From contig NZ_CANLNH010000006.1 in assembly GCF_947492535.1 (NCBI RefSeq), forward strand, positions 186,001-250,000: a stretch of DNA of 64,000 nucleotides, in the 5' to 3' direction. Position numbers and translations under genes: made by a program. The DNA comes from an uncultured Dokdonia sp. (lineage in GTDB: Bacteria > Bacteroidota > Bacteroidia > Flavobacteriales > Flavobacteriaceae). Below, piece by piece: positions 50,122 through 59,280 of this stretch; the stretch's first letter is position 1; every line of letters begins with the position of its first letter. The notes under the pieces are model-generated. The model did not search any database and had not been told where the DNA came from. It saw only the letters and a list, made by a program, of their open reading frames with translations.

Positions 50122-50301
50122 AATTGTAAGTAGCATCTGCTACTTCAAACCAATACGATAATTGCGTATTTGTAGCATTCATTTTAGTATTTAGTATGGT
50201 TTTGGTTTAATACCTTTTTTGTCTATAGCTAGCCAAAACATATGGTAAATATTGCTACTTTTTTATTTACCTCAAACAAAGAATAGAACATCATAACTAC
50301 T

Positions 50302-50333
50302 ATAAAAAGCCACTTTAACAAGTGGCTTTTTAT
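50302..50333. terminator. Bidirectional terminator between convergent genes
   Basis: ATAAAAAGCCACTT pairs with AAGTGGCTTTTTAT across a 4-base loop: GC-rich stem with A and T tracts on both sides. It can end the serine hydrolase transcript and the M43 protease operon. Confidence 0.9.
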
Positions 50334-50393
50334 AGGTTTTAATACAACGACCTCAGTATAGACCTCGTTATCATTGTACGTTCCAAAAGTATA

Positions 50394-52709
50394 TTAAGGT
50401 TTAACTCCTTGTTGCGGTGTAATAGTGCTAGAACCTCCTTTATATAAAAATGAAAATCCGCTAGTCACAGGACTATTGCCCGGTTTCTCTGAAGGAGCTC
50501 CCACAATCAAGTCACATTTATTATCTCCATTAAAGTCTCCGGCAATAAGTGCATGACCAAATAAATCACCAGATTCATTAGCTCCTAGTCCTTTTTGATC
50601 AATTCCTTGCCAAGCTCTCAGACTTGAAGAACTTCCTTTAAAAAGCATTACAATACCAGATTTAGGATCACTAGAAGGTGCTTCCCCTGGAAGTCCAACC
50701 GCAAGATCATCTTTTCCATCGCCATTAAAATCTCCAGTCGTTAATGCAGCTCCAAACAAATCACCACGTTCATTAGTACCAAGACCTTTTTGGTCAATTC
50801 CTTGCCATGGTCTAAGTGCAGAACTACTTCCTTTAAATGTCATAACAAATCCAGATTTTGGATCTCTACCAGGAGCTTCACCCGGTAAACCAACGGCTAA
50901 ATCATCTTTACCATCTCCGTTAAAATCTCCAGAAGTCAATGCTGCTCCAAATAGATCACCACGCTCATTAGTTCCTAATCCTTTTTGATCAATACTTTGC
51001 CAAGGTCTAAGCGAAGAACTACTTCCTTTAAACGTCATCACAAGTCCTGACTTTGGATCTCCACCAGGAGCCTCGCCTGGTAAACCAACGGCTAAATCAT
51101 CTTTGCCATCTCCATTAAAATCTCCAGAAGTCAATGCTGCACCAAATTGATCACCACTTTCATTAGTTCCTAATCCTTTTTGGTCAATTCCTTGCCAAGG
51201 TCTAAGTGAAGAAGAACTTCCTTTAAATGTCATCACAAATCCAGATTTAGGATCTCTGCCAGGAGCTTCACCCGGTAAACCAACTGCTAAGTCATCTTTA
51301 CCATCACCGTTAAAATCTCCTACAGCTAATGATGCTCCAAATAAATCACCATTTTCATTAGTACCAAGACCTTTTTGATCAATTCCTTGCCATGGTCTTA
51401 AATTACCAGCGGTACCTTTAAACGTCATGACAAATCCAGATTTTGGATCACTACCAGGTGCTTCGCCAGGTAAACCAATAGCTAAATCATCTTTACCATC
51501 ACCATTAAAATCTCCAGCTGCAAGAGAAGCTCCAAAAAGATCTCCTTGTTCATTAGTACCCAAACCTCGTTGATCAAGTGTTTGTGCATAGATAGGAAAT
51601 CCATTAGCACGTCCTTTATATATAAATACTCGCCCTTCATTATTAGCACTGTTTTTTGCACCGATGGCATAATCTTGATAGCCATCACCATTAAAATCTC
51701 CTATAGCAAATGCACTTCCAAATCCTTTAACGACTCCGTTGGTAGCACCATCAAATGTGTATCCACGATCGCTTTCCATTCCTAAATAAGCAGATTGTAT
51801 TCTAAATATTTGCCCGTTCGAAAAACGTGTACGGCATACCTTAGGAGCATAACTCATTACATTACGAGGATCTGGAGTATAGAATTGATTATTTGCATCT
51901 CTCACGTTACCTGTATATGTACAAGAGCTATTTACACGGCCAGATAAGCTTGGGTCTGCAGCAGTATCACATATTAAATCTCCTGCCGAACTACAGTTAC
52001 TTTGATTTACAAGTTCTGCGCCAGCAACAGTTTCATGGGTATGCCATAAGTCAAACCAATGACCAATTTCATGAGCTAGGGTAGAAGCATTTCTTGTATG
52101 ACTATTTTTCATCAAAATATGTTGTTCATTGGCATTACTACTTGGAAAATTAGCCCAAGAAGTGCTTGAATTTTGGACAAAATAAATATTTAATTTACGT
52201 GCTACATTATTAGATGATACTGATAAACCAGCACGTTCTTCATCAAGACCATACGTTGTATTATATTTAGTGCTAGAGTCAATATATTTTACTTGATCAA
52301 TAAAAAAGCGCATGTTAAGTGATTCATAAGTAATATTTGCACGATCTATGGAAGCTTGAATATCTGCTTCAGAAATACCGCCCGTTCCATTGCTTCTTCT
52401 TAAAATGTGTGCAACGATTGGAATGTTTCGTACAACACCCAAAAGCTCTCCACGTTGTGGACTTTTATTAGAAGACTTTTGTATTAATTGAAAATTATTG
52501 TTTTGAAATTGGATCTTTTCGACATTCTTAAGGTTTTCTATCGAATAGTTTTTGACAAACTGTAAACGTTTGTTAAAAACAGAGTTTGGATTTTTCCATG
52601 CGGTTACATGCTGTTGTGATGGTTGTGCCACACAGGATACTGTCTCTTGAGATTTAGCAATCCCAAAGAACAGAAAAAGTACAAGTGTTAGTAAAAAATT
52701 TGTTTTCAT
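50394..52709 (-). CDS. Secreted M43-type metalloprotease with FG-GAP propeller repeats
   Basis: A 771-residue protein with a signal peptide (MKTNFLLTLVLFLFFGIAKSQ). The metzincin/M43 (pappalysin-like) domain spans about 90-310: RKLNIYFVQNSSTSWANFP, then ASTLAHEIGHWFDLWHTHE (zinc site near 213-223) and a Met-turn-like NVMSYAPKVC. The usual Gly of HEXXHXXGXXH is Asp here. The C-terminal half has seven FG-GAP/integrin-type repeats, FGASLAAGDFNGDGKDDLAIGLPGEAPG and so on, with DFNGDGKDD calcium loops. Six repeats have an exact 195-base period. No T9SS tail is seen. It is 2 bases downstream of a small secreted protein gene, probably one operon. Confidence 0.87.
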   Translation of the reverse strand: MKTNFLLTLVLFLFFGIAKSQETVSCVAQPSQQHVTAWKNPNSVFNKRLQFVKNYSIENLKNVEKIQFQNNNFQLIQKSSNKSPQRGELLGVVRNIPIVAHILRRSNGTGGISEADIQASIDRANITYESLNMRFFIDQVKYIDSSTKYNTTYGLDEERAGLSVSSNNVARKLNIYFVQNSSTSWANFPSSNANEQHILMKNSHTRNASTLAHEIGHWFDLWHTHETVAGAELVNQSNCSSAGDLICDTAADPSLSGRVNSSCTYTGNVRDANNQFYTPDPRNVMSYAPKVCRTRFSNGQIFRIQSAYLGMESDRGYTFDGATNGVVKGFGSAFAIGDFNGDGYQDYAIGAKNSANNEGRVFIYKGRANGFPIYAQTLDQRGLGTNEQGDLFGASLAAGDFNGDGKDDLAIGLPGEAPGSDPKSGFVMTFKGTAGNLRPWQGIDQKGLGTNENGDLFGASLAVGDFNGDGKDDLAVGLPGEAPGRDPKSGFVMTFKGSSSSLRPWQGIDQKGLGTNESGDQFGAALTSGDFNGDGKDDLAVGLPGEAPGGDPKSGLVMTFKGSSSSLRPWQSIDQKGLGTNERGDLFGAALTSGDFNGDGKDDLAVGLPGEAPGRDPKSGFVMTFKGSSSALRPWQGIDQKGLGTNERGDLFGAALTTGDFNGDGKDDLAVGLPGEAPSSDPKSGIVMLFKGSSSSLRAWQGIDQKGLGANESGDLFGHALIAGDFNGDNKCDLIVGAPSEKPGNSPVTSGFSFLYKGGSSTITPQQGVKP
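50400..51720 (-). repeat. 195-bp tandem coding repeats (FG-GAP array)
   Basis: A marker string CTTTTTGATC or its close variants occurs at 50591, 50786, 50981, 51176, 51371 and 51566, spaced exactly 195 bases apart (65 codons). The four central units are nearly identical at the DNA level, so recent unequal exchange is likely; the outermost units are more diverged. Confidence 0.9.
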
Positions 52710-52711
52710 AA

Positions 52712-53215
52712 TTAGTTATTTATTTTAGTGATTGTTTTTAGTAGTAGTAATACATTTTCTAGTTGTGTTGTGGTTGTACTAACATCTAATAGAAAGAAAG
52801 ACTCGGTTTCAGTGTAGGAGATATATACTTTACCGCTTACATTTCTAAAAGAAGCTCCTGTATCTTCATAAGCAAGTACCAACTTCCCATCATCAAACTC
52901 TTTTAAGGTTTTAAATTGTAACCTTGGTTTGTTGATATATGCAGTCATTGGAATTTTGGGGCGGCCGCCTCCTTTTTCATAGGATACTACGATAGATTCA
53001 TCTTTATTTCGAGTTTCGAAAAAATGAGTATCATCACCTGTCCCGCTATTGATTATAAATGATTGCGGTATAGTGATATTGAAATTTTCATGTATCGTAA
53101 CCAATGAGTCCTTTTGAATACTTGATACTAAAGCACTTTTAGTAGCATGAGAACTACATTGTGTGTTTGCAAAAACTATTGAAATACAGAATAGTACACT
53201 TAGAATAAGCTTCAT
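52712..53215 (-). CDS. Small secreted protein co-transcribed with the M43 protease
   Basis: A 167-residue protein with a signal sequence (MKLILSVLFCISIVFANTQC). The TQC could be a weak lipobox, though position -3 is Asn rather than Leu or Val. The mature part is beta-rich (FNITIPQSFIINSGTGDDTHFFETR, ESIVVSYEKGGGRPKIPMTAYI, GKVYISYTETESFFLLDVSTTT), resembling small domains that follow fitness-type lipoproteins, but no family is recognised. Its stop lies 2 bases before the protease ATG, so translation is coupled. A chaperone, inhibitor or co-factor of the protease is a reasonable guess from context only. Confidence 0.6.
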   Translation of the reverse strand: MKLILSVLFCISIVFANTQCSSHATKSALVSSIQKDSLVTIHENFNITIPQSFIINSGTGDDTHFFETRNKDESIVVSYEKGGGRPKIPMTAYINKPRLQFKTLKEFDDGKLVLAYEDTGASFRNVSGKVYISYTETESFFLLDVSTTTTQLENVLLLLKTITKINN

Positions 53216-53517
53216 AATATATTTTATTGATGATGCAAAACTACTAGCGACATTCTTTAATTAGGACAATAGTATGCCTAGATTTTATTAGGGCAAATAC
53301 CCTTTTTAAAAGAAGTTATTTAAAGGAAAGAAATAGGTGATGAACCCAAGATAAAATTGAAACAACAATTTATAGTAATATAGCTTATAATTTCTGTTGA
53401 TTTTTCAGAAGTACTATTTTTCATCTGTAGATAACTCATTTAACAGGTGTTTTAACATTGAAATACTTTTCTCATACACCTATTTTTAAATGCATCAATT
53501 ATTTAAAATAGAAACAT
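53216..53517. other. 302-base gap between divergent genes
   Basis: It separates the small secreted protein gene (minus) and the PAF-acetylhydrolase-like gene (plus). I find no ORF, no REP-like palindrome and no clear TAnnTTTG box; the only structure is weak, AGGTGT...ACACCT at about 53446-53481. Promoters for both sides must lie here. Confidence 0.5.
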
Positions 53518-54990
53518 ATGAGATTTATAGAAATGCTGTTACTCCTTATAGTGACAGTTTTGTTTTTTATCAAACGCCCACTCCTTAAAAAAATTCAAAA
53601 GAAACCGCTTCTAATTATTTTAGTATGCATTTTAGTAATTCACCTATCATTTGAAGGGTGGCGATGGCAAATGATTCCCACATATCTATTAGTTAGTATT
53701 TTACTATGGAGAATATATAGCTTAAGACATATTGAACTTCCAAAACTCACGTTTGTAAGACTTGTTGGATTTATAGTTGTTATTTTTTTACTAGTCCCAA
53801 GTTGGATATTACCTAGTATACTCCCTGTATTTTCATTACCAGAACCTACAGGTAAATATCAAGTAGGAACTCATCTTATTCATCTAGAAACAAACATGGA
53901 TGAGCCTATCACAAAAGATCAAACCGATAAAAGAGAATTTATGGTGAAAGTTTGGTATCCTGCAAGTTCTATTACTTCGGCAAAACAAGAGCCTTATTTA
54001 GATATTACAAATCGAACGAATTTTATTCTAAAATATGGAGGCGGTATCTTACCGCCAGCTTCCATGGATTATTTAGATCATGTAAAAACCCATGTATATC
54101 AAAATGCTCCAATTGTAGATGATACCTTCCCTGTATTACTATTTTCACATGGCTATGGTTCAAATGCATCTGGGTATTATGCCTTACTCACAGAAATTGC
54201 TAGTCATGGCTATATCATTATCAACATGAATCATACGTATGAAAGCTTAGGGGCTGTATTTCCAGATGGTTCTGAAAAGCATTTTGATTATGAATTTCAA
54301 GCTATTGATGGTGCTGATGCTATGAAGCATATCACTCCGATAAAAGAGGCATTTGAACAAAAACTTTCTTATGACGAACGCCATGCTATGATTAGAGAAG
54401 CCTCTAAAGAATATAATGTAACCCATATGGTAAAGAGATGGACCAAAGACATGATATACACCCTAGACCAATTAGAAGACTGGAATAAAAATGGCTTTTT
54501 AAAAAACAGACTGGATCTCGAAAAAATTGGTGTTTTTGGGCACTCTAGAGGTGGAGGCGCTGCAGGACAGCTCACTATAAAAGATACTCGAATAAAAGCT
54601 GCAGCAAATATTGATGGTGTCCAATGGGGCGAAATGATGGATACCATATATCACAAACCCTTTTTATATATTTCGGCCGATTGGCCAGCAGATCATCATG
54701 ATATCAATGCACATACGTATAAGCATAAAAGTACTGACTACTTTTATGAAAGCAAGTTACTCACTGCTGCACATCCTAATTTTATGGATATTCCATTAAT
54801 GATCCCAGTAAGAAGTCTTGCACAAACAGGAGAAATTGATACTGAATTAGGAATTAAAATAACAAATGATCTTATCATTTCATTTTTTGATCGGCATTTA
54901 AAAGGAGATCAAAACTCTAACCCTACACAAGTATCAGATCGTTATAATTTGTTAGAAATGACAGTATATAAAAATGGAAAGAAATTCTAA
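53518..54990 (+). CDS. Membrane-anchored PAF-acetylhydrolase-like alpha/beta hydrolase
   Basis: A 490-residue protein. Four hydrophobic helices occupy about 1-115 (MLLLLIVTVLFFI, LLIILVCILVIHLSF, YLLVSILLWRIYSL, VGFIVVIFLLVPSWILPSI). A hydrolase domain follows: FPVLLFSHGYGSNASGYYALLTEIASHGY (oxyanion loop), GVFGHSRGGGAAGQLT (nucleophile elbow GHSRGG) and a late Asp/His pair. MNHTYESLGAVFPDG is typical of the PAF-AH type II/plasma family. Known role: hydrolysis of short acyl chains from phospholipids. The membrane N-terminus is additional to the family. It is a single gene closed by a strong terminator. Confidence 0.83.
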   Translation: MRFIEMLLLLIVTVLFFIKRPLLKKIQKKPLLIILVCILVIHLSFEGWRWQMIPTYLLVSILLWRIYSLRHIELPKLTFVRLVGFIVVIFLLVPSWILPSILPVFSLPEPTGKYQVGTHLIHLETNMDEPITKDQTDKREFMVKVWYPASSITSAKQEPYLDITNRTNFILKYGGGILPPASMDYLDHVKTHVYQNAPIVDDTFPVLLFSHGYGSNASGYYALLTEIASHGYIIINMNHTYESLGAVFPDGSEKHFDYEFQAIDGADAMKHITPIKEAFEQKLSYDERHAMIREASKEYNVTHMVKRWTKDMIYTLDQLEDWNKNGFLKNRLDLEKIGVFGHSRGGGAAGQLTIKDTRIKAAANIDGVQWGEMMDTIYHKPFLYISADWPADHHDINAHTYKHKSTDYFYESKLLTAAHPNFMDIPLMIPVRSLAQTGEIDTELGIKITNDLIISFFDRHLKGDQNSNPTQVSDRYNLLEMTVYKNGKKF

Positions 54991-54999
54991 TATAAAACA

Positions 55000-55037
55000 T
55001 TAAAGAGAGGTTATAATGTTGTATAACCTCTCTTTAA
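55000..55037. terminator. Terminator between convergent genes
   Basis: TTAAAGAGAGGTTATA (55000-55015) and TATAACCTCTCTTTAA (55022-55037) are exact inverted copies around a 6-base loop, between the hydrolase and DUF4494 genes. Confidence 0.85.
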
Positions 55038-55055
55038 ATACTAAAACAATACTAT

Positions 55056-55574
55056 CTATTCCTCCTCATCTGTTACAGGAACTGAGTTTTTAACCGCTGT
55101 AAATTTCTCTAAACGTTCTAGTTCATTTTCTTCACCAGAAAAATAAGGGAATACATCCATCACAGGAGATTCTGCTATAGCAGGAATGGTATATTCTCCC
55201 AGAGTGTCTTTCATGACACTCTCTGTATTTTCATAGGCCTCTTTTACATCATTTGCCTGTACTAATAGGTATTGATTGGTTTTACGTTCTTTACCACTTT
55301 CTTCATCAAAAGCAATTAAAGACACTTTAGATTTAAACCATCTATCCGAATTTTCAAAAGGATGTATTTCTGCATAATTAGCTACTTTAATATTGGTAAT
55401 AGTAATTTCATCACTATCACTTAAATACACAGACATTTCTTCTGTAATTCTACTTTCTGCTTCAGTATAAGAAATAGCATCTACTAAGAAAGGTTCTGTC
55501 TTTACCTTTTGCATTCCAGATGCTTCATCCATTTTTCTATATTTCACTTTACACTCGTACCAAGTTACGCTCAT
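55056..55574 (-). CDS. DUF4494 family protein
   Basis: A 172-residue cytoplasmic protein of a Bacteroidota-specific family. It has a beta-rich layout with two similar halves: WYECKVKYRKMDEASGMQKVKTEPFLVDAISYTEAESRI and WFKSKVSLIAFDEESGKERKTNQYLLVQANDVKEAYENTE. An internal duplication is therefore visible. It ends in an acidic tail (VTDEEE). Function unknown. It is monocistronic, with a terminator downstream and a palindromic element about 155 bases upstream. Confidence 0.85.
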   Translation of the reverse strand: MSVTWYECKVKYRKMDEASGMQKVKTEPFLVDAISYTEAESRITEEMSVYLSDSDEITITNIKVANYAEIHPFENSDRWFKSKVSLIAFDEESGKERKTNQYLLVQANDVKEAYENTESVMKDTLGEYTIPAIAESPVMDVFPYFSGEENELERLEKFTAVKNSVPVTDEEE

Positions 55575-55729
55575 ATCTTTTTGTTTTTAAGGGTGCCAAA
55601 TATAGGATTTCGTGATAAGCAAAAAAGTCAAAATAGAGATAGATATTCACAATTTCAATAAAGAAGTTGTAGTCATTTTAGAACGAAGTAGTTATCCATT
55701 TTTACATACCTGAGTTGATTACTATTTAG

Positions 55730-55748
55730 TACGCTTTCGCGAAAGCAT
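55730..55748. repeat. REP-like palindrome, short form, slightly degenerate
   Basis: TACGCTTTCGCGAAAGCATA: one base differs from the perfect element in the right arm. Intergenic, between the DUF4494 gene and the end of the LytTR regulator gene. Confidence 0.85.
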
Positions 55749-55779
55749 AGCTAGCAAAAACTAAATCCTCAAGACTATT

Positions 55780-56478
55780 TTAAAACCACTTTGCCTTTAT
55801 GTCCTTGTATTTAGTTCTTCCGATAGGGATACGCTCACCATTTTTAAGCTCAGCTATATATTTGCTTCCAGATTCTACAATAATTTCGCTTACTTCGGAC
55901 ATCTTTGCCAAATAAGATTTGTGAATACGTTCAAAAGAAAATGCTAACAACTGTTCTAGTTTTTCTAGTGATTTATCGTGTAATTCTTTTTTTCCATCGA
56001 TAAGAAAGAGTTCAGTATAAGCTCCCGCACCTTTTATATAAAGCACATCTTCAATAGGGATTAGTTGTATTCTACGTCTTTTTTTGACAGCTAGAAATTT
56101 AAGATCATTTGTATGGATCTTCTCTTTTCTAATGATTTTATGTAACGCTTTCTCTATTCGATCTCTGTTAAAAGGTTTAGGTACAAAATCTAGAACACCA
56201 TATTCAAAAGCAGTAATTGCTTGATCCTTGTAGGCAGAAATAATGATTGTATGAAACGATTCAGAGACTGCTGTAGTGAGTAAGTCAAACCCACTGTCTC
56301 CGTTGAGATTCAAATCTAACAGCATTAGATCCAATGAGTTATTTTCAATAAAACTCAATGCTCCTGAGAGTGTATTAATATGAGTGAGTGATTGTAATGC
56401 ATCACCTAGAATATCGCGTGTCATTCGCTCTATTCTTTTAGCGATTCTAGATTCGTCTTCAACGATTAAAATATTCAT
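55780..56478 (-). CDS. LytTR-type response regulator
   Basis: 232 residues from the ATG at 56478 (MNILIVEDESRIAKRIERM). The 11-residue longer reading would overlap the kinase gene. The receiver domain (about 1-120) has the acidic pair ED, phospho-acceptor D in LMLLDLNLNGDSG and K in VPKPFNRDR. The LytTR DNA-binding domain (about 135-232) reads FLAVKKRRRIQLIPIEDVLYIKGAGAYTELFL, then FERIHKSYLAKMSEV and GERIPIGRTKYKDI. Known role: phosphorylation-dependent transcription control. It lies 2 bases after the LytS-type kinase, its cognate partner. The most likely target is the divergent PD40/serine-hydrolase cluster, by position only. Confidence 0.93.
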   Translation of the reverse strand: MNILIVEDESRIAKRIERMTRDILGDALQSLTHINTLSGALSFIENNSLDLMLLDLNLNGDSGFDLLTTAVSESFHTIIISAYKDQAITAFEYGVLDFVPKPFNRDRIEKALHKIIRKEKIHTNDLKFLAVKKRRRIQLIPIEDVLYIKGAGAYTELFLIDGKKELHDKSLEKLEQLLAFSFERIHKSYLAKMSEVSEIIVESGSKYIAELKNGERIPIGRTKYKDIKAKWF

Positions 56479-56480
56479 TT

Positions 56481-58166
56481 TTAAAAATATATTTTTATAC
56501 TGTTTTTCCAACCGTGAGCTGTAGGTTCAGAAGTAAAATCCCATTGATCCTGATAACTTTCTGTAAGTCGAGCTTTAACATATTTCAATCCTGTGCCATC
56601 ACCTTTATTATTTTTTTTCTCTTCCAATACATTAGCAAAAGTTAAAAATGTATAACATTTATAATCGATATTCGATTCAAAAATCAACTTAAACTGAATG
56701 CTGTTATCTTCTTGAGGCAAACCGTGTGTAATCCCATTTTCTAATAATGTATGTAGAATTCCAGGAGGTACTTTTTCTTCAAGATCAATACCTTCATCTT
56801 GCCAAGAATAATTGATTTCTTTCCGATACTCCATAATTTTAAGATGCGAACGACAAAGCGCTATTTCTTGTGAAATAGGGATTAATGTTTGATTCTCAAT
56901 TTGATTGAAAAGATCAAACTCTTTAGCCAAAGCTTCTATAAACAAAACACCTTTTTTAGGTGATTCTTCTATCCAATCTATCAATGAAGTTAAGGTGTTC
57001 ATTAAAAAATGAGGTTGAATATTCTTTTTAAGTAATTCAAGACGCAACCGTGTAGATTGAACTAAAGAGTTTTCATAAGCCAATCGTTCTTCTTTTATTT
57101 TAAGAGAAACTAAATAGAACATACCCAGAAGAATAAGACTAAAACCTGCAAATAAACTTTTATTAAAAGGGGTGACAGCCGCTATAAGTACAGATAGTAT
57201 AAGAGTTAAGAGCACAAGAAGAGCACCTTTTCTTTTTTTATAAACTCCAAACACAACAATACAAACAGAAAACACCCACATACTTAACGCCATATCATTA
57301 TTTGTTAATTCAATAATATGCCTTGCTTGGAAAATGTACACTAATAAGCCTGAATAAATGATAAACAATAATTTTCGTTTTGGGAAAGGAAATTGTATAG
57401 AAAAATAGAACGGAATTAAAAATGAAATACTAACCATTAAAACACCTATGATCTGTAATCGTATAACGTGCATACTATAATGAATAGCCACATAAGCTTT
57501 AATAAACTCTGTCAATATCAAAGCAAAAAAAAGAAAACAGCTGATACTAAAAATCAATGTTGCATACTCTTTTTTATTGCTTAGAAAAAGAAAGAAAAAA
57601 TAGATAGAAGCAATAAGAAAAGCGCCAGCAAAGAGATGCATATAAGAAGTTTCAATAAGGCGATTTGCTAATAGGTCATCATAATGATCTATGTTCAATG
57701 TAGCTATTCTTATATGGTCTGGAAAATAATAAAGACTTGATCGTATCGCCAGTACATGCGTTCCTTTTTTAGTAAGGTCAATTGGTATGTTATGAGTAGT
57801 CCACATTTTACCTACTTTACCAAGTATAGCTTCTTGTCCTGGGTTTCCATTTTCACCAATCAATACGCCGTCCCAAAAAACTTCATATTCTCCATATACA
57901 TGTAGATATATACCATAAGGCCTTAATGAATCTGAGTCTTCGAAAATATCAATTTTAGTTCTGGACCAAAACACTTCGCCATCTGGCACATATCTTAGTA
58001 TTGGTTTCCAATTTTGATCCTTAAACTCTTTAGTAGCCCATTCTTGTTGATCGCCTATTTTGAATACGCTTGTGTATTTATTATAAAAACTAGGTTTCTG
58101 AGAACACGAAACTGTAAGTAGCGTGAAGCAGATACATAGGAAATATAATAAAGTTCTCAACTTCAT
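56481..58166 (-). CDS. LytS-type sensor histidine kinase with 7TM-DISM-like sensor
   Basis: A 561-residue protein with a lipoprotein-like N-terminus (MKLRTLLYFLCICFTLLTVSCSQ). An extracytoplasmic domain (about 25-170) has a jelly-roll/glycan-binding look (WSRTKIDIFEDSD, LRPYGIYLHVYGEYEVFWDGVLIGENGNPGQ). Seven membrane helices follow (about 175-355), then a short coiled coil and a HisKA-type LytS core: LKKNIQPHFLMNTLTSLIDWIEES with the phospho-His, PPGILHTLLENGITHGL (N box) and GDGTGLKYVKARL (G box). Known parallel: 7TMR-DISM kinases sense carbohydrates or other extracellular ligands. It is followed by its LytTR response regulator. Confidence 0.88.
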   Translation of the reverse strand: MKLRTLLYFLCICFTLLTVSCSQKPSFYNKYTSVFKIGDQQEWATKEFKDQNWKPILRYVPDGEVFWSRTKIDIFEDSDSLRPYGIYLHVYGEYEVFWDGVLIGENGNPGQEAILGKVGKMWTTHNIPIDLTKKGTHVLAIRSSLYYFPDHIRIATLNIDHYDDLLANRLIETSYMHLFAGAFLIASIYFFFLFLSNKKEYATLIFSISCFLFFALILTEFIKAYVAIHYSMHVIRLQIIGVLMVSISFLIPFYFSIQFPFPKRKLLFIIYSGLLVYIFQARHIIELTNNDMALSMWVFSVCIVVFGVYKKRKGALLVLLTLILSVLIAAVTPFNKSLFAGFSLILLGMFYLVSLKIKEERLAYENSLVQSTRLRLELLKKNIQPHFLMNTLTSLIDWIEESPKKGVLFIEALAKEFDLFNQIENQTLIPISQEIALCRSHLKIMEYRKEINYSWQDEGIDLEEKVPPGILHTLLENGITHGLPQEDNSIQFKLIFESNIDYKCYTFLTFANVLEEKKNNKGDGTGLKYVKARLTESYQDQWDFTSEPTAHGWKNSIKIYF

Positions 58167-58355
58167 TTTGATTTGGTTTTACAAATGCAAACTAACTATT
58201 ATAAAATAGCAATTTAGAGCAGTTCATTAGGTTATAGAGCAGTTGGCAAGATTTACATTGAATACGTGACAGAAAAATACATCTTTTGTAAGGTACAAAA
58301 CATCAAAACAGATGCAATGAGTCTGTAAGTAACTTAACATCTAAAAAAGAACTCA

Positions 58356-59273
58356 ATGAAAACTACTCATTTGAAAGAAGTAAATATCGTATTTATTTTA
58401 ATGTTCCTAATTAGTTTTATCTCTTTTTCTCAAGAAAGAGACACATCCAAAACATCATGTTGTACCATTGCCTATAATTCCAAAAAAACAGGAAATATAG
58501 AAATTTATTCCAGTGATAAAACTGGAACGTCAAGTATCAAAAGTACACATGAAAAGGGTGGATATGCGGCTTGGTCACCTGATGGGGAACGCATTGCTTT
58601 CTATGCAAAATATGATGATAAAAAAACATGGTCTATTCATACTATGAATAGCGATGGTACGAATAGGAAACGATTAACACATGCAAAAAACAAATGGGAC
58701 AATGCACCTGATTGGTCTCCTGATGGAAAAAAGATTGTGTTTGCTAGAGAATATAAAGATTCAGAGGGTGTTTGGCATCCAGAAATTTGGATCATGAATG
58801 CTGATGGAAGTAATCAGACTCAAATAAAATCTCTAAAAGGAAGTAACCCCTATTTTACTCCTGATGGGAAAAAAATTGTTTTTTCCTGGGAATTTGAAGA
58901 TAAAAGTAGCGCAATAAGCATTGCAGATCTCGATGGAAGAAACATAGCTCGGTTAACACATAATAATGGTAAAGAATGGCACCCTGAAGTTTCTTCTGAT
59001 GGAAAGAAAATTGCCTTTATGTCTGATAGAGGTGGGAATTTTGAAATTTATGTGATGGATATTGATGGAACCCATCAAAAACAATTAACCCATAGTGCTA
59101 TTGATGATTGGTACCCTTCTTGGTCTCCAGATGGTACTCAAATCATTTTTTCGAATGCCACTGGCAAGGATAAAAAAGATAGAACCATTTATGTCATGAA
59201 TGCTGATGGTACTGGAATACGAAAACTTATAGATCATGGTTCACAAGCAGAATGGTTAAAAACAACAAAATAG
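58356..59273 (+). CDS. Secreted TolB-like PD40 beta-propeller protein
   Basis: A 305-residue protein. The N-terminal ~28 residues include a hydrophobic segment (VNIVFILMFLISFISFSQ), the signal peptide. Five or six PD40 repeats follow, each with PDGKKIVF/SPDGKKI, WSPDGERIAFYAKYDD, IWIMNADGSNQTQIKS and YPSWSPDGTQIIFSNA, folding as a TolB-type propeller. TolB itself binds Pal and colicins, but isolated PD40 proteins in Bacteroidota have varied or unknown roles. It is the first of three exported genes divergent from the LytS/LytTR pair, and a lipoprotein pseudoenzyme gene follows by 7 bases. Confidence 0.83.
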   Translation: MKTTHLKEVNIVFILMFLISFISFSQERDTSKTSCCTIAYNSKKTGNIEIYSSDKTGTSSIKSTHEKGGYAAWSPDGERIAFYAKYDDKKTWSIHTMNSDGTNRKRLTHAKNKWDNAPDWSPDGKKIVFAREYKDSEGVWHPEIWIMNADGSNQTQIKSLKGSNPYFTPDGKKIVFSWEFEDKSSAISIADLDGRNIARLTHNNGKEWHPEVSSDGKKIAFMSDRGGNFEIYVMDIDGTHQKQLTHSAIDDWYPSWSPDGTQIIFSNATGKDKKDRTIYVMNADGTGIRKLIDHGSQAEWLKTTK

Positions 59274-59280
59274 TAAAACG

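Noticed and set aside
50400-51720. CRISPR or non-coding tandem array
   Set aside because: The 195-base period is 65 codons of an open frame encoding FG-GAP repeats.
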